Of a stretch of 64,000 bases of DNA, positions 11,961-25,420 are shown piece by piece. Below the pieces are notes generated by a model. That model had not been told where the DNA came from. It did not search any database and saw nothing but the letters and a program-made list of their open reading frames with translations. This DNA is from Gordionus sp. m RMFG-2023 (Eukaryota; Nematomorpha; Gordioida; Chordodea; Parachordodidae): the NCBI RefSeq assembly GCF_954871325.1, contig NC_088775.1:48213561-48277560 (forward strand). Direction: 5' to 3'. Each line of letters begins with the position of its first letter. Within the stretch, counting starts at the first letter, position 1. The position numbers were made by a program, and so were the translations under genes.

Positions 11961-12817
11961 TGTAATAATTAAAGTTGACACTTCAAAGATAGCTAAACCA
12001 TCAATCACGACAGAAATCAAAAAGGATTTACTTTTTTACAAAAATGATTTGGAAAGTTTTTTTAGATTTTAAAATAGTTATATTTAAGCGAGCAGAAACC
12101 CCTTTAAGAAAGAAGTGTGAATTATATTTCCTCTTTTATTTAATGATGGGAGAATCTAAAATTTGCCTATCTCATGAGTATGAGTAACAACTTTTATTTT
12201 CATAGGAGATAAATCCGAATTTTTTATTTTATAACATTTGCAGAAAAAGTTTAACCGTAATGACGCTATAGGCTATAGAAGCCCTGTAAATAAGGAAAAA
12301 ATCAAATAAAAAATTAAATTGTTTAGGCATCTGTTGCCAACGACCTATTATGATAAAGATAATGTATAGGAAAGATCAGGGCTAGTATGAGCTATTTTTA
12401 TCAGGATCATCATAGATCCGAAAATAATCGTCATATCTGAATTTACAAAACATCGCGAGATGGGCCAAAAAATTACTACTTATTTTTTTTAAACATGAGA
12501 AAAATTTAAAGGAATATGAGGTTAATTTGTTTAGATTATTTCAATAATTACTTTGGCGACCAACCTTTTAATGAAGGATGTGACGAATAGAGAAACATCA
12601 AAAGATAAAGGGCTAATGGTGAGTGTATCTGTAGCTAGAATGGCCTTATTTTATAAGTTCCAAGAATAGAGCGGGACGGAAGTCATCCAAACCCCCCGTT
12701 GTTTTCATTTAAGGAATTAAGAGAAGAGTAAAATTCATCTTAGTGCGTTGAGATTGAGTCTAGGGTTGGTATATCATATTGGGTGCGGGAATAATGATAA
12801 CTATCAGGATTGGTCTA
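11961..12817. other. stretch without a recognised gene
   Basis: Less A+T-rich than its surroundings in 12490-12800, with broken open readings on the plus strand that could be old coding sequence, perhaps linked to the fossil upstream. I cannot assign it. Confidence 0.3.
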
Positions 12818-13046
12818 ACCTTGAATTCATAGTGGCGCGATTGCGATTTAACAGCTGATTGATTTTTAAAATCTGTTTATGAGATCAATTTTTATTTGTT
12901 AATATTAATTTTATCTTTAATTCAAATTTTAATAATAATCTAAGAAATAATGATTTTAATAGAGAACAATTGATCTCATAAACAGATTTTAAAAATCAAT
13001 CAGCTGTTAAATCGCGATCGCAATCGCGCCACTATGAATTCAAGGT
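12818..13046. mobile_element. 229-base hairpin MITE
   Basis: Inverted ends of about 70 bases start ACCTTGAATTCATAGTGGCG and close with the complementary copy ending at 13046. The two arms are nearly identical (gcgattgcgatttaacagct inward) and the centre is A+T-rich. The element is short, has no coding content and could fold into one long hairpin. Target duplication is not clear, so the superfamily is unassigned. Confidence 0.75.
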
Positions 13047-13273
13047 AAGGGTGTCAATTTATCATCTAATATGACTTGACTGGTTGCACAGAAAGGTCGT
13101 CAAGGATCAATTTCTCATTGTAGAGCTTGACTTTGTGATAGGATTCGATTATTAGAGTGATTAAGTATGGTTTAATATTTTTCGATTATTAAGTTCTCAT
13201 CCCTTTGCATACATATGTTAGACTAAGAGATGTAGAGGTGGCATTATTTTGTTAGTGCTTTGCATAAGACAAT

Positions 13274-14994
13274 CAGAGACCTGCAGGCCCGGCCCTAAAC
13301 CCGGCCCAGCCGTATTTTAAATTTTTTTAAATATACCCGGGCCGGGCCTAAAAATATTTTTTTTAAACATATCCGGGCCGGGCCTAAAAAATTTTTTTAA
13401 AAATATATCCGGGCCGGGCCTTAATATTTTTTATAAAAATTTTTACATTATGAGTTAATGGTTATAAGATTATATTATATTATAGTTATGATTAATATAA
13501 TATTGGGTGATGGTTAACACTACCTAACACCCACAGATCGATCTAATTATTAATTTCCTGCAAATTTATTCAAAGTATAATATATTTTTTTATAATTCAT
13601 ATCTAAATTTTTACAACATATTTTACCAAAACAATCAAATAAAGGAATATCTTAAATAAGCCCCAATATTCAAGTATTATTAATATATTTTTTTATAATT
13701 CATATCTAAATTTTTAGAATATATTTTACCAAAACAATCAAATAAAGGAATATCACTTCTTGAAGTTTGTAATACCTTTCAAAGCGAAAAAGGAGAAATA
13801 AAATTGATTTTACTTAATATAAGGCATTTTTTAATTGAAAAATTTGTTTTACACAAGTATCATTTTATTTCTCTTTTTCTCTGTCCCAAATTCAAGCAAT
13901 TACGTATGTTGTCAGGGACAGATCGCAAGATGACGGAAAACTATATAAAAGATAATATTAAATTACAAGAGGCTCAGGAAGTAAATGAAATACCATCGAC
14001 CAGTCAAATTACGACTGTTGTTAAACAAACTGAATCGTTTTATTACAAATGGGGCGATGGTAATTCTGGTAATATGTCAATACCCGATGATGAATATTAT
14101 AATTACATAAATAAAAAAATAGATGAAACATTTAAGGTGGATAATTTGTTAGAGTGGTGGGCGGTTCATCAAAGCGAATAAGAAGTAATCTTCAACCTGA
14201 AAAGGTAGATATGCTTCTCTTTCTTCATGATAATTTGTGAATTTTTAATATCTTTCTTGAGTATAGGGTTTCGTCAATCATGCTGGTTTTTTACTTTGCA
14301 AACTGTCAAATATTTATTGCATTTATTATATTTACCTTGAGTCATGAAAGTTTTTAATCCAACATTTTTCATTATTTTTTTTTACAATATTATATAATAC
14401 AATTATCTTCTTTTGTTAAAAATTTATATTATAAAATAAATTAAATTAATATTGTGCAATTAGATTATATTTTCAAAATACTATTTATTATACATGCATT
14501 TTTTTAAATAGCGATTTATTTTTATTTTATAAATTAAATTGTAAATGAAATACAATATATTATATTCTCAAAATATTTTCCATTTTTATAAATTAAATAT
14601 TAGTTTTATTTTTTTTAAATGCAATATAAAATATAGTATATGCTCAAAATATTATTACCATTTTTATGAATATTAGTTTTATTTTTATAAATGCAATATA
14701 AAATATAGTATATGCTCAAAACATCCATTTTTATAAATAACAGTTTTATAATTTTTATAAATTCAATATAATATTCTCAAAATATTAATGTATTTTTTAA
14801 ATAATAAGCGATAATATTCGCTGAAAAATATGGTAAAATACCTCATAGGTGAATTTTTGTATATACCAGGTCGAATATAATTTTAAAAAATTCCGAGCCG
14901 GGCCTGAAATTTTTTTTAAAAAAAATATCCGGGCCGCGCCTAAAAAATTTAAAACCGGGCCGGACCGTGCAAATGGTGTCTCTGCAGGTCTCTG
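13274..14994 (+). mobile_element. family D hAT-like element, 1.7 kb
   Basis: The ends CAGAGACCTGCAGGCCCGG and, inverted, CAGAGACCTGCAGAGACAC, with cccgggccgggcc-type subterminal repeats, define the element. The flanks aagacaat and actaaaat match at only five of eight bases. Inside, a plus-strand open reading of 125 codons ends with hAT-like wording (see 13804). A much larger element with the same ends lies at 37607-47435. Confidence 0.65.
13804..14181 (+). CDS. hAT transposase remnant, 125-codon reading
   Basis: The C-terminal third reads DDEYYNYINKKIDETF, then VDNLLEWWAVHQSE. The LLEWW-x-H phrase is the start of the hAT C-terminal dimerisation domain. The rest of that domain, including the ERxFS-type motif, does not follow, and no RNase H-like catalytic core is present upstream. 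The reading therefore represents an internally deleted transposase, possibly the middle of an exon that continued into a lost one. It lies inside the family D element and is unlikely to be a working protein. Confidence 0.5.
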   Translation: MILLNIRHFLIEKFVLHKYHFISLFLCPKFKQLRMLSGTDRKMTENYIKDNIKLQEAQEVNEIPSTSQITTVVKQTESFYYKWGDGNSGNMSIPDDEYYNYINKKIDETFKVDNLLEWWAVHQSE

Positions 14995-16486
14995 ACTAAA
15001 ATAAAGATAACCTCTCTACAGTTGAGGGAATAAGATTAAAGGATACGTTGATAAGTAGTGATGATAAGAAAGAGGATGATTGTTAGCAATCTTTGGGTAT
15101 ATATAAAAATGGGTAGTTTAGTTATCAAAATCCACGAAAATGTAGTGTGGGTGATTGGAATGCAGTAGCTAGCTACGAAGTAAATGAATTCGGCAAGCTA
15201 ACCAGAGTTTGGACAACAAGAGCCATCAAAGATTTTGAGAAAGGTCTAATCATTTTTGAGGACCTAAACCTTTAGGCAAATAACTGATTTATTCATAGCA
15301 GCCGGGTAGGATTATGTGTTAGACAGTTTGATACAGAAAAATTTTAACTAAAAAACTTTTAAATATTTTATTCAGCATTAAAAATTGTGACATTAATATT
15401 AAACTGATTATTAACTGAATTTAATCTTGTAAAACAAGTATCAATATCTGAATTTGGTCAATGAAAATATATGATTCATTACAATTAAATTTCAAACAAT
15501 ATGTGTTTATAGGTTAAATTTCGGTTAATAAGAGAAAATTAAATGATTTAAAACAGCTGCAGGAACAGCTATTTTTATATAAAATATGCATAATCGAAAA
15601 TATTAGAATATTTGTTTGGAGCACTAAAAAAATCTATTATTTTTATAATCGTATCGCATATTTTTTATCAACACATACATATGTTTTCAAATTTTATCAT
15701 AGCGTTAACATCATAACGCTTCATATTTATAAATTTATACATATTTATTGACATTATTTTTTAATAACGCAACGCTTGAACATAACGCGTTTACTATAAA
15801 TGAGTAGTGCTGTAAACGTTACCACAAAAAAGAAACGCGTTACCGTTACTCGTTACCTTTTCAAAAAAGGAACGCGCGTTACCGACTTTTCAAAAAAGTA
15901 ACGGGCTACTCGTTACTTAAAAAAGTTAAATATATACAAAAATAATATTAATTTTTTCCGACAATATATAATAAAATAAAACTATACAAAAAGAATTAAA
16001 AAAATATTCATATATTTAATTATAATATACATAAAATTATAAAAAAATAATATATTTTAAGATAACATCTTTATGTAACAATTTTTTATTTATTTTTAGT
16101 AACAATTGATTTCAAAATTTTGATCAGACAAACAAGAGTGCTTAGTGCTCAACACAGCTGGTTAAATAATGGGATGTTATATATAGTATTTTAATAATAA
16201 ATAAAATCTATAATGAAATTCTCTGTAAAATATTGTTATTGGATTAATCCTAGCTACGCCACTTTTTCATATATATTTATTATTTAAATAAAGTTTTTTA
16301 AAATCATTATTTTTTATTCTTTAAATTTATTAACAATTATAGTCAAACCAAGCAATACTAAACAAGAAATAGAAGATATAAAAAACTTAATATAACACTT
16401 TGAACCAACACCAATATTTTGTTAATTTTGGGTTTTTAATGTTGGTTTCCAGCCCAATACTGTAGTATAATTTAATTATTTATATT

Positions 16487-17355
16487 TAGGGCTGTGCCGA
16501 TCCACATATTTTCACCGATATGATCCGATATTGCTCCAAAACTTATGCGATACTGATACCGATCAGATATTTATATTGTTTTTTACCACCCCCCTTTGAA
16601 CCAAATGTAATTAAGAAATCAATATTTTTTATGCAAAAAATCAAATTATGCATTTAATTTAATTTTTTTTAATTCTACAATTAAGACTATAATTTAAAAA
16701 ACATATATTTGATACTATATCCATTTTATGTTGTTATGAATTATAAAATTGTATTTAATATATAAAATTATAGTATATTAGATTTTTTAAAATAAATACG
16801 AGTCTCTAGATTTTCTGGCAATAAGCTTCTACGATATGGAGTATCTATATTCCCTGCAATAATGTAGGTAAACTATGATGTCTGAAATTTAATTTTGACT
16901 TTAGCATCATAATTTGTTCCATAGATAACGCATTTTGCAAAATTATCTTTGTCTTTTGTAAAATATTTCCATAATTCAGATACCATATTTAAAAATATTC
17001 TTTTATTTAAAGTATAATTAATAAAATTGGCGTTATTATTTAAAAAGATTTAAAATTATTAAAACTTTGGGTGTTCCTTTCTATTTTAATAAAAAAAAAC
17101 TTTTAAAATATTATCAATCTATTTTAAAAAAGAATAAAATTTAAAGGGTGTTGTGCCTTTGCATTATTTAAAAAAAATTAGAAAATATTATAATAATGTA
17201 AAATAAATATACATAACATAAAATAAAATAACAAAAAAAAGAAAAGTAAAAAGATCGGATCGGTTTTTACGGGTATCGGCCCGATCCGATATTTTTTAGA
17301 AAATTATAAATATCGGTGCCGATCCGATCCGATATTTAATATCGACATAGCCCTA
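16487..17355. mobile_element. family C hAT-like MITE, copy 2
   Basis: The ends TAGGGCTGTGCCGATCC and, inverted, TAGGGCTATGTCGATATT bound the element, and tccgatccgata repeats lie under both ends. The flanks tttatatt and cttatatt match at seven of eight bases. There is no coding content. It lies inside the family B hAT. Confidence 0.8.
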
Positions 17356-17578
17356 CTTATATTTTAATTCCATGATAAATTTTTCAAAATATTATGAAAG
17401 AATATTATTCTATTATTAAATTAATATTTAAAATAATGATATATTAATTTATCTTTTTACCTTCAAATGCTTTTTTAAGTTTGAACTGCTGGACATTGAG
17501 GTTGAAATATTTGTGTTGTGATATAATTTACATTTCGAAAGTGTAGACTTGGTACCATTAATTTTCTTTATTGGTTTA

Positions 17579-19922
17579 TGTTAAATAATCTGATTTTCTT
17601 TGTTATACCTTTAGGTGAAATAATTTTTATCTTATATTAACATTTTTTTTATATCATATTATTAACATTACATTTTTTTGATATCAATTTGTATTTAAAT
17701 TTAAACGAACATTTTTATTTTACATAATTGGTTATTTATTTATTTTTAAAAAAAGATATAAAAGGAAAATTGTTTTTGGTTAAAAGGGAGATAATAAAAA
17801 TGTAATTCATAAAAATAAAATGTAATTTTTAATAATAAAATAAAATTATTATGAATATTCTAATAATATATAATAGAGAATTCTATCTAAATACATCATG
17901 GAGGCCAAATTATGTCCGAACTTCGCGTAAGTATTATCTCAAAATTCGATCTTGATTTTATTATACATGAATTCTATATTACGCTTTTATAGATTATAAT
18001 TCTTTTACGATGGATGCATTAAATAATTTCACATATATGACCGAATTCGTCAAGCTGGATTTCCCTAAATTTAGTAACGATGACAGCGCTTATATAGGGA
18101 AATTGCAAAATTTCTTCGACACTAGCAAGATCTTCAACAGAGAAAAGGCCGCGTTGTTTTTCCAAAGTCTTCCAGATGATGAATTCAATAACATGGAGCA
18201 ATTTGCACGGAAGCAGACTTCCAGGACCCAATCGCTCTTCTTGGCAAATTCAAGCTACAACATCCGTAGAAGACTGAGAACGTCAAACTCTCATTATTTT
18301 ATGCTGCCACTCAAGGCAAGGATGAGACGTTCTCAGCTTGGGTCACACGCATAGCAAGACTCAATAAAGAATGCAAATTCAATGGCTTTCAGCGCATTAT
18401 TGAGAAAGTGAGAGTTGCTCGAATTCCAAAGATGTCAGGAAAGCGGTCAGGAGCTCTATGATTATAGAAGATTACAATCTAGGTCTAGAGGAATACACCG
18501 CGGAGCCAAGTGACATCAAGGGCGTGATGAAATTGTTTCATTTGCACCTAGAGTACAAGAGGTTAATCACATGGGCAGAGCCAAAAATAGCCACGTAATC
18601 ATAAAACCCATTCAGGACTCTCATGCACATAGTAAATCTCTTACCAAGCAACCCCAGCTCATCAATGACAATCGCCACGGACAACATTTCGATGAACGTT
18701 ACGATTGCTGAAACAAACGATACGATGGATGGCACGACAACTTCCACGACAATCGTTTTGATCAAAGCTACGATAATTGTCACTATAACCGCAACCGTTT
18801 CGACAATTGCAACGATTACTACTACGACGACTCATACACAGACCTTAAAGAATATAATCTGCAGAATTTGGAAGTGTACAATCTGGGGGTTAACGATACC
18901 AGATATGACGCGTACAACGTAACGGTGAGCATCAACAACATAACCACGTTGATGCAAGTAGACACCCAAGGTACACTATACTTCCGAAGCATACAGCTAA
19001 GACTGAAGGCATAACCACGATACGTAAGACGGATATGAAACTGACATGGTATGACGGCAACGCCATCAAGATATTAGGTCTGGTCAATGTGAACGTTAAG
19101 TTTGAAGGTAACCCACAAACGCTGGAGGCCATAGTTGTGGATTGTGATAAAATCCCCCTGCTAGGGCGTATGTGGCTCCACGCCTTCAACAACATATTAA
19201 AAACGTTCTTAGTGGGTAATGTAGAGAATGATCTCGAGAAGGTGATCTCGACAACAAAAAAAGACCTCGAATCACCTTACTCCTACAAACCCAAAGTGGT
19301 CAGACAAGAGAAAATCCACTTGAAGCTCGATGCCGTGCCTAAGATCATACCTACAAGGAGAGTTCCATATGCCAGGGTTGATGCGATGACTAGTGAATTG
19401 GACGGCTGGCTGAAGGACAACATAAACCTTGATCGAGAGGATAGATTCCCGATGCCATGCACAAGCGATCCGATTGGGAAGTTAGCTAAGGGCTGCCTTT
19501 ACCTCACCAAGCCATCGTTCGGTTTGAAAAGAAGACTGCACCATGAACATGGGTGGCGTATTGCGTGGCGATCATGAACGTTAAGGACGTTACCACTCAA
19601 CATATCCAAGGAAATCATAAGCCGGATTTCTTTGGAGGGTGGAATGTTAAATAATCTGATTTTGTTTGTTATACCTTTCGGTGAAATAATTTTTATCTTA
19701 TATTAACATTTTTTTTATATCATATTAACATTACATTTTTTTGATATCAATTTGTATTTATATTTAAACGAGCATTTTTATTTTACATAATATGTTATTT
19801 ATTTATTGTTAAAGAAAAGATATAAAAGGAAAATTGTTTTTGGTTAAAAGGGAGATAATAAAAATGTAATTCATAAAAATAAAAGAAAATTATCATGAAT
19901 ATTCTAATATCTAAATACATCA
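17579..19922 (+). mobile_element. Ty3/gypsy LTR retroelement fossil, 2.3 kb, both LTRs present
   Basis: Direct LTRs lie at 17579-17898 and 19645-19922. Both begin TGTTAAATAATCTG and end ACATCA, and the 5-base target duplication gttta flanks the whole (17574-17578 and 19923-19927). A purine-rich tract precedes the second LTR. The interior holds a gag-like region (about 18010-18540), a repetitive asparagine/aspartate/arginine-type tract (about 18690-18840), and protease and early reverse-transcriptase-like wording (about 18960-19570). It is broken, with several breaks, and is too short to hold a full pol gene. The LTRs remain very similar, so insertion was fairly recent. It sits inside the family B hAT. 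Confidence 0.88.
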
Positions 19923-20376
19923 GTTTAAAATATATTTCAAATTGGGGCCAGGGAAGGGTTAAATCATCTTCATCTGAAGAAGTAAGTGCTATGGACATAA
20001 TATTCTTAAAATAAATTATAAGAATAATAATATCATAATTAACATTTACTTTGAATTTTGATTGAATATTAATTTCGACATAAATTTAACAACGAGAATT
20101 TAAAATAAAAATGAAGGCAGTGGTTGATATGAATTAAAACTCGGATTAAATTATTTATATTAATAATTAAAAAATAAAAAATAATAAAAGTAATTTTATA
20201 ATACAATAAAATATGTTTTTCTTTTTGTTTATATTTTTTAAGAAAAAATATAAAGTAACGAGTAACGCTTTGCGTTACCGTTACTCAAAAAAAGAAACGC
20301 GTTCCGTTACTCGTTACCTCTAGAAGAAGGTAACGAATAGCGTTACTTAACGTTATTTCACAGCACTATAAATGAG

Positions 20377-22850
20377 GCCTTAATGAAAATTAGAAACCCT
20401 GACCAGGCATTGTAATGTATAAATGATTACTTTATTTTTTTAAGAAAAATTGAATATGCACTTTTAAATAAATATTACATTTTTTGTTTAAACCTGAATT
20501 GATTTTAAACTCGTTGACAGTATCTTTCCTTCTATAATATTTTATTTTCAATTGTAAATAAAATAATTTATTGATGAATAAAATATTTTAGATGTATCTA
20601 AATCAAATAATTTTTCATTTCAAAATTAAGAGTACATTAGATAAAATTTGTCTTTTAAAAATTGTTAATAAATAGCGACACTAAATTTTTTCTTCTTTAC
20701 GAATAATTCGAATATTGTTCGTTTGGAATAATATTCGAATAATTGAAATATTCCGATTGTGCAAATTTCTGATTTAAATAAAAGTGTGCAAAAAATGTTT
20801 AAACGACTAAAAGCGAAGAGAGAATAAATATGAAACAAAGAATAAAAGTTTTTTTAATTTAAAATATAAGAGAAAGCAAACAAGACCATCGAATTCGTAC
20901 TTTATCGTTTGCGAATTAATGAACTGGTTAAAGGAAGAATCAAGCAAGGGAGAAAAACTGCGGCTATTGCATGCATCCGCATTACAGTGATTCGGATATG
21001 ATAGCTTTCCATCTGTTAAAACACGTGCCTGTTTAATTTTTTATTTTATGAAATTTAAAATTTTGATAAAAATAATTATTGTGTTTGCTGAATTATACTT
21101 TTGTAGAAGATCTGCATATTTATCATGAGCTTTATAATTTATATTTTGTATAGTTCCTGCAAATTTATTATATTATTCAATTTGAATGGTGGGCAAAATA
21201 AAAGAATAATTATTTATAAACGATTTTTGTTTTTAGTTTATATTATTTTTTCGAAGGCGCTTTTTTTAAGTTTAAACTTTTTGTAAATTTTTTTATGTAT
21301 AATTTTTTGATATCTAATTTTAACTTTTTACTTTATTTTATAGTTTTATTATAACTTTGTAAGTAAAATATTATATAACTTGTTTAATTCATTTTATTAA
21401 CTCGTTGGCATTTGTTTCGATTTCAAAATGGTTAACTTTAAAGTTGGTTTCACGTCTTCATCTTTTGGAGCAAATTTCTTTAAAATATTTTTTTGAAAAT
21501 CTTACGCATTCTAATGGTATATTTCCCAAATGCCCATCACCTTCTTTTACCCCCCCCCCTCACCCCATTCACTTATATGAACGTTTTTCACCCTTTATTT
21601 ATTAAAAAATATCGATCTTCCTAAAATTAATTCAGATATAATTTCTTATTCAAAATTAATTTAGAGACAAGGTAAATTTTTGATAAATTTTCACTCCATG
21701 ATTTTGTTTGTAAAAGAAATTTATATAACTTTTTTCTACAAGGAAAAATAAATTTTGAAAAAAGAAGAATATTTGCAATTTTTTATATAGTTGAGCCAGG
21801 CATGAGTTAAATTTTTTAATCGGCAAGACTTATTTCCACTATGGGAAATTTTTAATATTACGAATTAACTATATTGTGATAAAAAAATAATATAGATTTT
21901 GCCGAACCCCTCAATCGTTTAACAGGTCCATGATTCCTTTTGATATTTTAATGTTTAATACACGATGTTATACTAACGAATATAGTATACCTAATTTACC
22001 TAAAAATATCTTACTATTCTCCACAAATAGTAGTAACTAGTGTTGTAAATGAACGCGTTTATTTTGAAACTCGTTTTTTTGAAAAAAATGATGAACGGCG
22101 TTTTTTTTTATTTTTGACGAACTTTGAACGTGAACACATTCCTTTTTTTATGACGAACGCGTTCGAATTTAAAATTCGTTCAATTTTAAAAACAATTTTT
22201 ATTTTTTATTTATTTGAAAAATTTAATATTAATCCGAATTTTTTAAGAAAAAAAGTCTTATATTTTATAATCAACTGTTTTTCCTTTTTCACATTTCAAT
22301 TTTTTTTATTGAATATTATTTATATTTTAATTTAATAGACTAGCATAAAAATGGATATTATTATTTCATGATCATCTGATTCTGAAAATTCAAAATCCTA
22401 TGGCCCAAATATGATAAATATTTTACAGTTAACATCCTATAAAAGGAACTACAATATTTACCAAATGTAAAATATGCCTAAAAAGTTGTATATCAGTTTA
22501 AAAATCTTCAAGTTCCAATTTAAAACGACATCTGATTGTAATATAAATTATTTTATTTTATATAATATAATATAACTAAGTAAAATCATTATATTTGAAG
22601 AAAAAAGGCATTTGGGCTATTTGACCCCAACAATAATTATAGTTATTTTAAAATTTAAAAAAAATTAAGTCGAAATTATGGTCAACCAATTGATAAACGC
22701 AGTATTAAATGAGATTAATAAAAAGTATTAAACCTATCGCTATCAAATTAATTATATATTTTATTTTTTTTAAAGATATGAACACATATATATGAAGATC
22801 AATATATTTTTCTGCAATTATACATCCAGTATTAAAGCTTCTATGGTTAT
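20377..22850. other. A+T-rich stretch without a recognised gene
   Basis: No supportable coding region. At about 22040-22180 a TAGTGTTGTAAATGAACGCG end followed by gaacgcgttc-type repeats looks like a single hAT-like terminus without a partner. A run of c's lies at 21550-21558. Confidence 0.4.
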
Positions 22851-22879
22851 GGACGTTGTTAATCGGCTTAGCCGAGGTT

Positions 22880-23215
22880 CGAACAGAGCTGACCCAAATT
22901 TTGGGTCGTTTTTTCCGACTCCGACTCAAAGTTTGGGTCGTTTTTTCGACTTCGACTCAAAGTTTGGCTAGTTTTTTTCGACCAAGCCGAAAAAAACGAC
23001 CTCGACACCAAAATATGGGTCGTTTTTTTAACTCAAAGTTTGGGTCGTTTTTTTCGACACAGAGATGAAGTTTGGGTCGTTTTTTTCGACACAGAGATGA
23101 AGTTTGGGTCGTTTTTTTCGACACAGACATGAAGTTTGGGTCGTTTTTTTCCACTCCGATTCAAAGTTTAGGTCGTTTTTTCGACTCAAATTCAAACTTC
23201 AGGTCTTTTTTTACG
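22880..23215. repeat. tandem repeat, about 33-base GTCGTTTTTTTCGAC unit
   Basis: About nine or ten units with the core tttgggtcgttttttcgac, joined by variants of acagagatgaag or tccgactcaa. The unit contains the inverted motif gtcg...cgac, so single units could form small hairpins. One stretch (about 22978-23010) runs in the opposite orientation. Open readings on both strands here only mirror the repeat. Confidence 0.85.
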
Positions 23216-23231
23216 ACTCTTATTTAAATTT

Positions 23232-24560
23232 TTTTTAAGAAAATGGTTAAAAATAGATTTTGTAAAATGTTAAATTAAAATTTCAGTGAAGATGTACCAT
23301 AGGAAAGTGATTGTAATAATCGTTATTTATGAACTTTTTTGATTTTTTAAGGCAAATGGGTAAAAATAGATATTGTATACATGTTAAATTAAAACTTCAG
23401 TGAAGATGCACCATAGGAAAGTGACAATTGTCATAATCGTAATTTTTGAACTTTTTTGATTTTTTTAAAGCAATTGGGTAAAAATATATTATGTAAACTT
23501 GTTAAATTATTTCGGTGAAGATGTACCATAGGAAAGTGACAATTATCATAATCGTAATTTTTGAACTTTTTTAAGACAAATTGGTAAAAATAAATATTGT
23601 AAACATGTTAAATTAAAATTTCAGTGAAAATGTACCATAGGAAAATGACAATTATCATAATCGTAATTTTTGAACTTTTTTAAGACAAATGGATAAATAG
23701 ATATTGTAAACATGTTAAATTAAAATTTCAATGAAGATGTACCATAGGTAGGTGACAATTGTCATAATCGTCATTTTTGACTTTTTTTAAGGCAAATGGG
23801 TAAAAATATATTATGTAAACATGTTAAATTAAAATTTCAGTGAAGATGTATCATAGGGAAGTAACAATTGTCATAATCGTCATTTTTGAGCTTTTTAGAA
23901 TTTAGATGTTCCTTGGGAAAATGACAATTATCATAATCGGTATTTTTAAACATATTAGATTTTTTTTGACGCTAATGGGCAAAAATATTTATTTTTAATA
24001 TGTTAAATTAAAATTTCACATAAGATGTACCATCTAAAAGTGACAATTGTCATAATCGTTATTTTTAAACTTTTTTGAATTTTTTTAAGACAAATGGGCA
24101 AAAATAGATATTGTTAACATGTTAAATTAAAATCTCAGTGAAGATGCCCCATATAAATGTGACAAATTGTCATAATCATTATTATTATACTATTTTAAAT
24201 TTAATTGAAGCAAATAGATAAAAATATATACCGTAATATTTCCAGTGATGAAAAACCATGAAAAAATTATAATAGCCATGTTGGTAATTTTTTTCAAATA
24301 GATAAAAATATATACTGTAAACATGTTAAATCAAGATTTCAGTGATGAAAAAATTATAATAGCCATGTTGGTAATTTTTTTGGAATATTTTGAAGAAAAT
24401 GGCAAAAATATAAATTATAAACTAGTTAATTAATTTTTCAATAAAATGTGCCATAGAAAAGTGACAAAAGTCATAATTATTTTTAAACTCTATTATCAAA
24501 TAGTAAAAATCTTATTGGTAACATGTTATATTAATATTTTAGTGTAGAAGAACCCTAGAT
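23232..24560. repeat. degenerate satellite, unit about 115-120 bases
   Basis: About eleven diverged units share acatgttaaattaaaatttc, agtgaagatgtaccatagg, aaagtgacaattgtcataatc and a tttttgaacttttttga segment. Divergence rises toward the 3' end. It directly follows the 33-base repeat. Confidence 0.85.
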
Positions 24561-25420
24561 AAAGATTCATGGTGGCAAACTATCTCATATAAATACTTAT
24601 TTATTTTTGAAAAACTGATTTTATTTAAAATTAGTATTTTTTTAAAAGGGACAAGTCAATAATTTAGCCAAAAATAATAACTAAGCCTCAGATTCCGATA
24701 ATAGATGTTTAGACCTTAATACCATCTATGAGAAAAATGGTTAGCATAATATTCTAAGTACAATTTAAATAAAAATTGTTAGTATAAAGTGTCGAAAAAT
24801 AACGTTCAACACTTTCCTGGCTACATGGAGTATCTATAAAATTTAGCTTCCTGCGTTATTGGGGATTGTTACGGCTTCCATTTTTTTTAAAAAAAATATT
24901 TTTTGAATGTTTTTTTAAATTTTAACTTTTGGCTATAAAAAATACATTATTTGCATATAATATATTTAATTATTATTTCTTGTTGTCGCTTCCTATCTTT
25001 AGAATATATTTATTTACCACTTTGACTAAACTGCAAATGTTAAGTTAAATTGCAAAGGCCAAAGTTAACTGCCCGTGCTTATGTAAAAATTTTCATATAT
25101 TATCTATTATTTGTAATGAGATTTATTTTCCTATGATATAAATAACTTATAAAAATTTAAATTATTAGATATATTTAATAATCAAGGAATATACAATAAT
25201 AGTTGAATTTTCTTTATCTCATAATAAATAGTTTAAATCCTTTAATATAATTATATTAAAAATATTTATAATTAAATTTTAAATTTCAATAATATTAAAT
25301 CCGCAAGTTGGCGTGTATTATTTTAAAATACTATATAAAAAAAATATAATCATTTAAAAATGTTATATATCAGAATTTACTCGCTAAAACATTAAAGGTT
25401 CATTTTAATAAGCTGAATTA

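Larger units (their letters stand above)
15805..20368 (-). mobile_element. family B hAT element with nested MITE and LTR fossil
   Basis: The left end TAGTGCTGTAAACGTTACC and, inverted, the right end TAGTGCTGTGAAATAACG carry repeated gttactcgttacc motifs. The flanks taaatgag (15797-15804 and 20369-20376) are identical, a perfect 8-base duplication. The family C MITE (16487-17355) and the Ty3/gypsy fossil (17579-19922) are nested inside. Without them only about 1.3 kb of hAT is left, so this is a deletion derivative. It keeps the start of a minus-strand transposase near 19992 (MSIALTSSDEDDLTLPWP), which matches the copy at 54699. Confidence 0.9.

Noticed and set aside
18538-18922. Valine/isoleucine- and threonine-rich readings on both strands
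   Set aside because: They mirror a repetitive tract in the LTR fossil read in other frames.
22957-23154. Readings with repeated KKTTQTSSL or VEKNDPNF
   Set aside because: Shadows of the 33-base satellite.
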